Of a DNA stretch of 64,000 bases, positions 1 to 10,046 are shown one piece after another. The notes under the pieces are model-generated. The model was not told where the DNA came from and made no database searches. It worked only from the letters and a program-made list of their open reading frames with translations. Position 1 is the first letter of the stretch; each line of letters opens with the position of its first letter. The position numbers were made by a program, and so were the translations under genes. The DNA is from Coprinellus micaceus (lineage: Eukaryota > Basidiomycota > Agaricomycetes > Agaricales > Psathyrellaceae), in assembly GCA_951394405.1 (NCBI GenBank), contig OX596334.1, forward strand, positions 4,030,001 to 4,094,000, read 5' to 3'.

Positions 1-1221
1 CAGTTTACGTCGTCGAATTGCTTCGCGAGGTACTGCGCCATGATGGCCGTTGGTACGGGTTGGAGGGGGTAAGGGCGAATCGAAATGTCTTTGAAACCCC
101 GAGCTCGAGGATCGGACCGGCCAAGAAGAATGAATTTGACCGAAGTAGAGGCAGGGACCAGGGAGGAGAGTGCTTTGAGGAGGGCTGCATGGGATTCCCA
201 CTCGTCGATGGCATCGAAGAGTACGATAAGAGGATGAGACAGGCGTAAGGATCGTACAGGCCCAATTATGTACCTTTCGACGTGGTCCACCAACGGTGCT
301 CCTTTGCACGCCTTGATAGCTTCCAAGATGGACGGAATGGCGGAGGGGTAAGTTTCCCCAATTTCACGAGATATCATCTTCACAACACTCTCCGGGCCGC
401 GGGAATCACTAGGCAAGGCGTTGAGGGACACAGAAGCGGCGAGAAGACCGGCTACGTGAAGTCGATGAGTGAGGTGACGGGCGAGCGTGGACTTTCCTAA
501 ACCCGCAGGTCCGTGGATGAAGAGGGAGAGATCCAAATTGGGGTCTTTCCCCCAGCCCAGGACATCTTGAACAGTCTCTTCGCGGCTTCCCTCCAGGTAC
601 TCGTTCTGTTGCCCACTCATATCGATATCGCGCTGCTTCGGGAGGCTGTCCCATAGCAAGGCTGCTTATGAGGGTGCCTCAGTCTAGAGTCCACAGCTGG
701 CTACGTTATCGAACTCACCATTTCCATTGGAGAAAAACGCTCGCTCGATAGTGGTAACTGCAGTGGGGGTGAAGGGTGAGGCTATTGCATCCCAGGGACA
801 TTTCTTGAACCTACCTGAGTTTGCTCCTAAGGCTGCATTCGTCACGCTCCCAATGTAGTTTGCAGTTCCATGTACACTATGTGAGTTACTGTCTGTTCGG
901 GGGGTCAGAGTGCCCCGTCGACAATGAGGTGAACTCATGCTCACAAGTACTGCCGTAGTTGTGCACGGAACGGTCTTCTACAAGAATAGTAGGAGATTTG
1001 TGGGGTGACAAGAGGGGATCCTGGTGTTGTCCCACTCCATATATCGGACCGGTTTCAAAAGAACCTCGGCGCTCATCGGTATGGCCGCCTGACGTTCTTG
1101 TCGGGACGGAGCCGTCCTGTGTCGAGGTTGTGGGTGGTTCGCGGGATTTGGACCGTTTTCGACGACCTCTGAACACGCCAAGCAGCCCCCCCTTCTTCCG
1201 ACGATTCGGCGGATCGGACAT
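1..1221 (-). CDS. NLR1: NACHT-TPR NOD-like receptor, 5' part only (cut by window start)
   Basis: Fungal NLR-type STAND ATPase, probably cytosolic; the ligand is unknown. Four exons can be read on the minus strand: exon 1 at 945-1221 (ATG at 1221; basic start MSDPPNRRKK), exon 2 at 815-892 (78 nt), exon 3 at 719-757 (39 nt, TTIERAFF) and exon 4 from 661 to the window edge. Introns are 52, 57 and 57 nt, all GT-AG. Exon 4 opens with LLWDSLPKQR and contains a Walker A P-loop (GPAGLGKST) and Walker B (LIVLFDAIDEWES), followed by a RxDPRARGF sensor region. The open frame runs off the window, so the TPR part is not seen. DNA over 1-660 is nearly identical to 24,171-24,825 in NLR3, which marks these two as the closest pair. 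Confidence 0.85.
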
Positions 1222-1286
1222 TTTCCTCGTCTAGTTGGATATCAGGGCAGCCAATGCGGTATGGAATCGAGGGGGAGGACGAAAGG

Positions 1287-1302
1287 GTCGGCGCTTAAGC
1301 AC
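1287..1302 (-). promoter_or_regulatory. Core promoter element of NLR1
   Basis: A GTCGGCGCTTAAGCAC block (plus-strand reading) lies 66 bp upstream of the NLR1 ATG. Versions of the same block sit 57-63 bp upstream of the other three NLR genes, inside otherwise diverging DNA. The TTAA core may act as a TATA-like element; this role is inferred from conservation and spacing. Confidence 0.5.
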
Positions 1303-2447
1303 TCGAACCCGGCCCCTGGGATCAGTTCGTGAGACAGTCGGTCGGCATTTACCGGCGCTCAATACGGAAGTGCCCCTGACCCAGAGAGCGTTCATACCAC
1401 GACCGCGATGAACAGGATCAGCGACTCAAGGTACCTTCTCCTTGCTCACAGGTTGTGGCTACGTTTCACCTAGCCGCTCTACCTACCAATAACCATGCTC
1501 CAGGACGTCGGGCGTAGACCCAGGAGACTGAGGCCAATGCAACGACCCAACTGCTACAGCGGTGCAGAGGTCCGACTCACCAGTCACCCCTTCGCACTAC
1601 GAGACTCTGCGCCGGCCGGCCTACTAAATCAGAAGGCTCCAAGTCTTGCATGCTGGATGATCAAGGAGAGGGGCTGCGAATGGACCCGTCGCGCCAGGTA
1701 CGTTGCCATCCTTGCTCTAGCAGGCCTGTCGTCCCCCTTTCACCTGCATACCATCCTCAAGACTCCTCCCATAGGGCTTACCGCGTGCTTTGGACGCGAA
1801 GCCACTCATGAGCAGCCCCGGAGACCGACCTTGAGCACCGTTGCATTACCCGTTCAGTCAACGCTGCTTTAGCCCTCGCCCCCTCATCCTCTGGCAGTAC
1901 TCAACGGGGAATGCGTATGCCGCTCCCTCGTATCGTGCATTTGGAATGGAGCGAACAGGTACGTCTCTTCCTTCACGAACACCTATGGCTCGAAGTGTCG
2001 GCTAAATTATCCCCCTCCCCGTAGACACGCCAATGTTCTACGAACGTCGAGCAGTGATGAAGTTATCTCAGTGGGATAGAGAAAGCGAGCACTTTGCGGC
2101 ACAGACCGACGCCGGGGAGGCCGATCGACTCGGAGGCTTTGAGAAAGTGTGAGCGAAGCGCTGCTCTCTGGCTATGACTGCCAAATTGCGGCCCACAACC
2201 CCGCCAATCACTCAAACTCGCAGCATCCCGGAGGCCGGCGTAGAGGTGATCACATTACCCCATACCGCCCTGAACGCAAGAACTGACCTCGAAGAAGGTG
2301 TCTTGGAGCTTCGATCGCGTCAGGCCCCGTCCCTGACTGTGCGCAGCGAACACGCGCTTGTGGGTGTCGGGAGGGGGTGAGGGTCCGGTTCTCATTTCGT
2401 CGGACAGAACGAAGGGCGTCAAATGAGACAAACTGTAAGGAAATGAA
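1303..2447. other. Spacer without a recognised gene; short match to repeat B
   Basis: This stretch lies upstream of NLR1. Around 1363 it shares CGGAAGTGCCCCTGA with repeat B at about 15,270 and 30,023. Short open frames (for example 1495-1872 plus) have no recognisable domain and no conserved splice pattern, so no gene is called. Confidence 0.4.
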
Positions 2448-2849
2448 TCAGCAGGGTCCCCAGCAGACCGACAGTGTAACGGAGGGATCGGGAGTACGGA
2501 CGGTGGGCAGGATGGTAAATAGGACGTCTTGACGTGGGGAGAGTCCTAGCGTATAGTTTCCAGGGGCGTAGAGATGGAACAGGCTCCCCAGCTTCGTTTC
2601 ATGGTCGCAACAAGAGAGTCTCGGTGAGGGGCATTTCCTATTCCAGCGCCAATTACCACCAATCATTCGCCCGCAACTCGAACGAACGAACGATGCCCTC
2701 GCCAAGACCATCATGAACGCGACTTCACCGATGAAACGATCTCCTACGCCCAGCACTCGACGTCGCTGAACGGCGCCAACCCCACGCCAAAACTGCCGGC
2801 CTGCTGTTTCTCTGCTGCGCGCGTACCTGTAGTCGTCCACGGAAACCAT
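2448..2849 (-). repeat. Repeat C, copy 1: degenerate coding-like segment
   Basis: On the minus strand this segment reads LYAPGNY followed by a hydrophobic stretch. The related segment at 29,011-29,200 reads LYPPGNY in the same orientation, with DNA similarity around 2,548-2,580 and 29,140-29,170. The peptide is not recognised, and neither copy sits in a clear multi-exon gene, so I treat them as relics of a duplicated gene carried with the NLR block. Confidence 0.3.
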
Positions 2850-2961
2850 TCGCCTTCAGGAGCATATGGGCTTGAAGGTCGGACAAGAGCATGAAGGAAC
2901 GACATCCCCCTCTGAAAGCTCTTTCTCTGCTCCAGGTTAGTATCCCCTCACTCCTTCCCAC

Positions 2962-4259
2962 CCCCGGTGATTGACACTTTCCCTCCCCTTCTCATAGATC
3001 GGCCTCTCCAACAGCGACCACTCCGATTGGACCTCCTGCCCCTCAGTAACTGTTATTGAACGGGACGCAACCAGCTTTGCCTTTCTGAATTCCCCACGTC
3101 CTGGAGCACTCCCACATGGACCGTTCTCCTGAGGAGATGGATATAGTTCAAAGTCGACGCTATCCTCAGGTTACAGGACGAAGAAGATCGCTTGAGGCGA
3201 GGCTGGGTGTGGTCTCGCATTAGCCTGGGTCGGGAGAAGCTCTACGATAGTTATATCTCTCCTGTCGAGAAGAACCCACCCCTCGTATCACCGTCAAGGC
3301 GGCAACGTGGAGGAAACCCCCAATTCTTCATTACCCCAGCCGATCATTTCATTACCTCGCCCAGACACCAATCTCAACACCCGGCCAACAGCTCAGCCCA
3401 GCCATCTTCTCGGTTTTCGTCAATTATCCCATTCATTCCGTGCCTTTCGCACTAGGAGGGAGATACCCGCCATCTGACTCCCACCCACCAACGTCAACCC
3501 GGGCCAACCCATCCACTCGCCATCTCCTCCTAGTATTACCGCCTCATCTTCGCTTTCCCCGGCGTTCACTAGTGGCATACGGCTCAGAAAGGGATGGGAA
3601 GACATACCTACGACTGTTATGCGTTCCAGGATCTCGGATACTTGCAACAATCCCCCAAAACGCACCCCGTCCAAACGCACTACGAAAGCTGGAAGAGCCT
3701 GGCACCAATCTTCGTCGTTCGTCCGAGGTCGAACCCAACCACACATAGTCTCCTCGATTGGCCCTGTTCTCCCCGACTGACCTAAGTACCGGGCACGTTG
3801 CCCAGAGTGACGCCCATCCATCCAACTTCTTGCCCCGGAACCCGGAAGAGGGAGAGGAGAGTTGGCACGGATAGTTGGGAAGGGGTTGGGATGGCGCAGT
3901 ATACCCAGACCGCTTCGCTCCCTGTGAGCGGCGTTCCTGTTTACTCTCACCTTGAAGCATGGTTTCATCGTTTGGATGGGCTGGAAATGGAAATATTCGA
4001 GTAGGTCTCCTCGCCATTTGTAACTCCGCAAATAGGGTAGATTCAAGTTCGTAAAGGAAGTTATCTAATGGGCATGTACGATGCTGTGATATACAGTCAG
4101 TGAACATCCAAGGGATGGATAGCAGATACAATGAGAATGGCATAGGGTAACCTAATAGGAGGGGCGGGGGCGGGGGGGAAGTAAGCTACGGGGTACATAC
4201 AAAGAAGGAGGAGAAGCAGAGGAAAAGGAGGAATGTTCACGTCGAACGAAGGACAGGGA
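2962..4259. other. Spacer with overlapping unassigned ORFs
   Basis: Two minus-strand frames are open together at 3,420-4,143 (208 and 199 codons). Neither shows a domain, signal peptide or repeat. Two open frames on one strand of GC-rich DNA are more likely chance than gene. Nothing else is supported here. Confidence 0.3.
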
Positions 4260-4559
4260 ACCGTTTCTTAGTCTAAGAACTACGCCTCCCCAAGCGCCTC
4301 CGCGATTATAGGCTCACAGACAGTGAAGGGCGACAGCTGGAGGGAGCTGGTGACCGTGAAGGCTGCTGCAGAGGAATGTGCTTCACTCCGAACCCCGTGC
4401 ACGCCCATTTTCGACTTTCAGTCTTCGTTGGTTTTATCGTACCACGAAGAGGCGGATTCCAAATAGCGAGTTGACTCGGATATAGTTTCCTGGGCAGCTA
4501 TGCTTAGCTATAGACAGCGGGACTCAGTGAGAAGGGATGGAATAGAGGGTGAGGAAGGG

Positions 4560-7180
4560 AACTCACCTTAGGCTAACGGCTCGTCCTCTGGGGGACGGAC
4601 CCTCTCCATCTGAAGTGACCGTGCTTGTGGTACCCTTCACGTCGATGCATATCCCGTTTACGCCCATAGACACAGGGCAGAGTGAATAAAGATGAGCATT
4701 CGTTGAACACGTGGCGAGCATGCGGGAAGTTCAGGGGCGTTTCCCGATTCGATCACCAATGGTCGGCCACCCGACGAATGATGGCCGACCTCTGCCAAGT
4801 GCCTATCCCGCATGGACCCCAAATGCGTTTCTGCCGTTGACCACGACCATGGCCTGCCACCCGAAGACGACGGAAGTCGGACCCCTGAATTTCGAAGCCT
4901 GCCTCCCTGGTTCTCGCCCTCGATTGACCTCGCCGTTGCTCCTCCCGCTCTATCCCAACGATCCTGGCTTTGAGCGTATCCAACTCAACTCTCCCTTCAC
5001 AGACCAATCCCTTCCACCCTGTCACCCTCCTGTGCTGTCCATTGTGCCAACACCCTTCCACCACGCTCCACTCGCACCCCACCCGCCGCCCTGGTCTCAT
5101 GAAACTCTCCTGCACTCCTTACAACCCCCCACACCCTTCCGGTTCCCTCTCCTCCCTATCCCGCTGCTGTCCTCGCCTGCCCATAAAGATTCCCCAGACC
5201 ACAGACCCACTTCCCTTGCCCGCTTCCCTTGCCAATCAACTCTCCGAGACGTTCGTCCCCTCGACCCGCCTGCTTCTGTTCCAGCGCCGTCGGGAGTACT
5301 CCCACCGTGACATCCGAAGCGGGGACAGCAGGAGCCCCTCTCACTTTGTATGGTTCTTCGTATTGTTGGGGGCACACCCATCGGTGGGGTGGGGTTATTC
5401 GTCGAGATACTCGAGTACTACCGAACGGGGCGACTCGGACTCTCTGAGGATCGCTGATAGGCAGCGATAGGAACGGTCGTGCCGCCTAACACGATGAAGA
5501 CTCCGGTGGCGAGTCGACCAACGTCCTTTGTCTCCTCGTTCCCCTTCGTCCTCCATCACCTGTAGCCGCCCCATGGCCGTCTCGCGTGTAGCCGAGTGTG
5601 TAGGGCTCTTGAAACGTGGTCGCCGACTTTGTCGCGACCCTTTGTCTCAAGCCCAAACCGCTGTGCATCATTTGGACACGCTTGACGCGTTCCTAGCTTG
5701 TGTCGATCGTGTTTCATCCCCGCCAGAAACCCACCCAACCGAGCACCTTGGGGAGCTGGATGCTTCCTGCCAGGTGAGGGTCCGAACACTCTAGGTCGGA
5801 TAGAAGGTGCGCGGAGATGGGGACCTCTCCCCCTTCGGCACACCACCCGGGTCTTGAGGGGAGGTTGGGATGCGTTTTGAATGGCGTACGCGGTTCAGAT
5901 AGCCCTTGGCTTCGTTGGAAGGGGTGTAAGGGGGACGGAGGAGGTGAGGGAAACATGTGCGGACTCGAATGGCGAAACGTAGGGGTTAGGCGATGCATGA
6001 TGCATTCGGTGGGCGGCTGGTGCGATCGGGATCGTTCGTGTTAATGAACTGGGCTCTGGACGGACGGGGAGAGGAAGATCGGGCAAAGGGGTTGGATGTG
6101 GTTGAATGGCGGGGTAGAGAGCGGAGGTTGGGGGAGGTTTGCTCGACGACCAAGCGGCGGGACAGAACTTGGCGCGGTTGCTACTTGGCTAGAGTAGGGA
6201 GCTGGGCGTGAATCTAAGCTCATCAGTCAGCCCAGGTCGAAGGCAAGGTGTGAGAGGCAGAAGGACACGTACTGCAAGCCGGCTTCGAACACGGATTCAA
6301 GCGGTGCAAGCGAGGGTTCCGCTCCTGCAAAGATTCACTGGCTGTGGGTGTGCCACCGAGTTAAGGGGTTGGGGTGCAGCCAGCACGTCGCGCTGTGACT
6401 CTATTGTCTTCTCAAGGTGTCTATGCAAAAGCGGTAAGCCGTTGTCGAGGTAGGGGGGTTTCAACCCGACGAAGAGGCGAAGACCGAGGTCGCGGCGGCT
6501 GAGTTGGTGGAGCGGGCACCAGGGAGTCGAAGGTGGTTTCCAAAGCGAGTAGAAGGGAGGCGAGTGGGCGAAGCGCAGGAAGCAGTGGCGGACATGCAGA
6601 CGCGGACGAAGGAGTGTATCGGAGGGCAGAAGGGCAGAATAGCATTATTTCCCAAGGTGTTCGAACTCTCGGAGGACCGTAGGTGCGGAGGCACTGACAG
6701 AAGGGGCTACATGGGTGTGGGTGGAGAGGTCATGGGTTGCACCAGCGAGACTGGGTTGTGTTCAACTCACCTCGACGGCTCAGCCCAGCACGGCGCGTCC
6801 GCACTACCGACTTGAGTCCTTCATTCCGTCCTCAAAGGTTGCCCGAGAATGACAAGAGCTCATTAGGAGAGAACAGCGGTTTCAGGGTCGTCCAGGGCCC
6901 GACCCGCTGGCGTTGTTGGTCGCTTTGTCCTGCTCATGGGTGTCAAAGCGAGAGCCTCACCATCACCGTCAGGGGCTCATCCATTTTGGGAGATGCCGAT
7001 GCCAGCCGAGGCTCCCACAACTGACAAGCGCCCACTCCTGCAGTTGCCTCTCGACCTACTCGGAGTCATCAACCCGAACGTTGTGCCCCTCCAACAAGTG
7101 GGCTGTTGGCACCCAAGGGCTTCACTCCCCAAGCCTCTCGCCCGGCCCCGAACAGGAGCTGTTCACGCAAACCGCCATGG
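4560..7180. repeat. Repeat A, copy 1
   Basis: First of three diverged copies, all in the same orientation. Landmarks are TTCAGGGGCGTTTCCC at 4,731 with GAATGATGGCCGAC shortly after, and GGGAGATGCCGATGCCAGCC near 6,988. The same landmarks occur in order at 17,664/19,966 and at 26,206/27,947. Minus-strand donor-like motifs (GTGAGT after ACC..AAG) recur at matching places, which suggests a relic of a spliced minus-strand gene. No transposase, reverse transcriptase or terminal repeats were found. Confidence 0.6.
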
Positions 7181-7334
7181 CTGAACGACAGCTGCCCTCA
7201 CGAGGCCTGAACTTGGCAAACGAAGCCCCCAACTTCTGCCTCAAGCTTGACATGCTGAGACGTCGCTCTATGCTGATGCGAAGCACTCTAGGCTATACCC
7301 AGGAGGATGCATTTGAGGAGACGTTCCAGGTGAG
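7176..7334 (+). CDS. Possible single exon of an unrecognised gene at the end of repeat A
   Basis: The plus strand reads MAERQLPSRGLNLANEAP and continues for about 51 codons with protein-like composition up to a good donor (CAG|GTGAGT at about 7,330). A plausible acceptor follows about 65 nt later, but the next exon meets a stop in phase. The segment aligns loosely with repeat A copy 2 near 20,160, where the frame is not kept. It is either a first exon whose gene is degraded or a chance frame. Confidence 0.2.
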
Positions 7335-9690
7335 TTGATTTGTCCTCGCCTTCGTTCCTTCTGGTTTGGCTGAACAAGCTGCCAAGGCTAGATCTCGTAG
7401 GGCGACTGGGCCTCAAAGATGGCTGCTGACCTTGGAATCTTAACAAAAACAACAACAACAACCTTCCCCACCGACCGATTATGATATCTGGAGAAGACGC
7501 GACACACCGACTCACCGGGAGTCCCCCCAGGGCAACACCCCACGGCTAGCTCCCCACCTCCAGTGTTATCTGCACGACAGCCCTTTGGTACACCTACGCC
7601 TTTTTATTGCCTCGTCTACCGCTCAAGCACCAATCACCAGCCCCCAGAACTGTGCCCTCATGGTCATGGAAACACTCGAGGCCGATACGGGTGCGCTTTC
7701 GCATACGGATCGCATACGAAAACGCCACCGTATCGAGACCCAACCAAGGCATGAAGCTACTTCCTGCAAAGCCTAGATAAGCCGCGTCTAGATCGTCAAC
7801 CTATCCCCACCAGTCATACGGGAATCGGAACGCAGTTCTCACCCACCGCACATCCCAACAAGGCCAATGACCCCCGCGCCTCTCAACGCCTCATAGACGG
7901 CTACGTGGCCGGGGTTGACAACAGTTCGTCTCCTCGTCCGCTTTCACAGATAGCAACTGAGTGGCTTACCTTCGAAATAAATTATCCCTCAGAGTCACCT
8001 TTTCCCCGGGCTCAGCGACGACTACGCCTGCTTCATCCTCGACACTTCGTCCACGAGCAGGGAGCTGAATTGGAAGCATGGGGACCGGAACCTGGTGACC
8101 ATCCCAATCGCTCCCTCCCCTCGGCCACCTCACAGACCAATTGGGCTCCTCAATCGCCGCCTCCTCACCTTATTCCTCCCCGGGGTTACTTGACCAACCA
8201 CCTCACCCCTCCACAGGTGTCGCCGTTCTGGTTTCCACCACCATGCTTGCACAGCCCCACTCCCCTACCACCTCGCCTGGGCGCACTTGCTTCCGTCCCC
8301 CTGCTCGCTTCCAAAGAGTGAGTCAAATATCCACCGCTTCCAATCGCACTTACGCGTACAGGACGCCAGCACGTCGCCATCTCGCCTTTGTCATCTCCGA
8401 AACGCTCGCCTCGAAGCTCCCAACTGCGCCCACCGGTTCAATCAAGACGCAGCGTTCTTCAAACGAATCCCTCCTCCATTGACCCCTCTCTTCATAGGCA
8501 GCCATTCACCCGACCTCGTCACAACCCATGCTGGCCACCCCTGGCATGCAGGTGATGAAGAAACGTGCTGTCGTGCTGCAGGACGACCAGACGCACCGCC
8601 GTTTTCAACGACCTTCCTCCCCTTCCGCGAACTCAACCGTCGTCCACGGCGGACCTGCGGGGACCTACCTACTTAGACTTGGACGCGCCTTGGTGCACAC
8701 TGGCACGTCAGCTATCCGAGTCGTCGACGAGGACGACATCTGGACTGGATGATGACGAGTGGACTGGGCGCAGGGAGGAGAGCTGCGTAGTACGGGAGGA
8801 GGAAGTTGAAGAGGCCGTCTACGTGAGCCTCATAGAGGATGAGGGCGTGCGTACACACGTACATGGGTGGAGTGTCACCATAGGAACAACGCCATCGGGT
8901 GTTAGAGGCGGGGGAAGATACTGAGTACGCTACGGTTGAGCGACCATGAGGAAAATATCAGCATGTACGTGCATACACGTTTAGTACCCGTGAAAAGATA
9001 GGGATGCACGGTATAACGTATGAATGAGGCATTCGATGAGAGGATAAACACGGCAATAATACTGGAACGAGACCGATACGTGGTTGGGCACACATGACGT
9101 CAAAAATAAGCGCCCGTGCATGGAACTGTTTGTCTAGGCACTGCACACCGCTCCTTGGGTCTGGCACCCTATTTTGTTTGTCTACGTCGCCAGAGCAAGT
9201 AAAGTCGGGAGCAACCATTATGGAAGTGGTGATCTCTAAATTTGTCTGGGCACACCTCAGGCGTTGGGCGTCTATTTGGGTTTGCAGGAGGGTCTGATGA
9301 GGGGTGTGTTGGGGGAGTTTGTGCCACGCTTTCCATGGCCTACAGTACGGTTTTCAAAGGGATATCATGGTGTTACTCTGGGCGTCTATTCAGAGTTCGT
9401 TTCCGATTCGTCTTTGCATCGCGGCGGTAGCTCTTGCCCTTGTACCGCCACGACGTCGTCTGTACGCCTCCCTCACCACCATCGGCCCCAAATAACATGA
9501 CACCGAACCAACACCTTTCCTACGGGTATAACTGGCACGCCTGCGTTTGCGCAGAGAACAACATCGTACCAACAGCCCAACCCCCCCCCACCACGCACGG
9601 TGAAGATCTTGTCGAGGTGGGCCTCCGCTTTGCGGGCCACACATAGGGCGACGCGGGGTGATAGGATAGAGTGGGCGTAGAGCTAACGGA
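7335..9690. repeat. Repeat B, copy 1 (weak)
   Basis: This stretch lies between repeat A and the 3' end of NLR2, the position that repeat B copies 2 and 3 hold before the NLR remnant and NLR4. It keeps plus-strand intron-like signals (AGTGAGTCAAA at about 8,320 and GCGTACAG at about 8,360) similar in order to those in copies 2 and 3. Sequence identity is low and no protein was recognised. Confidence 0.3.
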
Positions 9691-10046
9691 CTAACGAGCT
9701 ATTCTCCCTCCCCAAAACTCAAACACCTCCCACCAACAATAAGCCCTTCTTTCGATAGGCCCCCGAGCCCTCGTCGACGATCAGGTGTGGACGTATATAT
9801 GTATTTACAAGGGGAGGGAGGAAGAAGACGAATAGATGTAAGTGCGGACAATAGGTACGTATGCGAATAACGAACTATACACAGTTGACGAGAAACGAAT
9901 AGAAATGTACGCGGGCAAGGAAGAAGGAAACATAGCAACAAATAGCATAGCTCAGAAAGCGAACGAGTACATGTAAGACAACAGAGATAGCAACGCAAAG
10001 TCCATGGTGTAGATCATTTGGGAGGTGAGGCTCGGAGATTCAGGAT
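9691..10046. repeat. Shared NLR 3' flank
   Basis: The segment after the NLR2 stop codon, including GTCGACGATCAGGTG at about 9,773 and the GTAGATCATTTGGGAGG block near 10,010, is repeated 3' of the NLR remnant (16,939; 17,228) and of NLR4 (31,473; 31,738). It is probably the NLR 3' UTR plus duplicated flank. Confidence 0.6.

Noticed and set aside
893..944. An acceptor at the CACATAG/CACACAG site, giving a 62-nt exon 2 in the NLR genes
   Set aside because: Phase does not fit: joined frames hit stops in NLR1 and NLR4. The GAACAG acceptor 16 nt earlier keeps the frame in all four genes.
3420..4143. Two overlapping minus-strand ORFs of about 200 codons
   Set aside because: Both frames are open by chance in GC-rich DNA, neither resembles a protein, and no promoter or intron pattern fits.
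4560..7180. Repeat A as an LTR retrotransposon or DNA transposon
   Set aside because: No terminal repeats, target duplication, transposase or reverse transcriptase motifs were found in any of the three copies.
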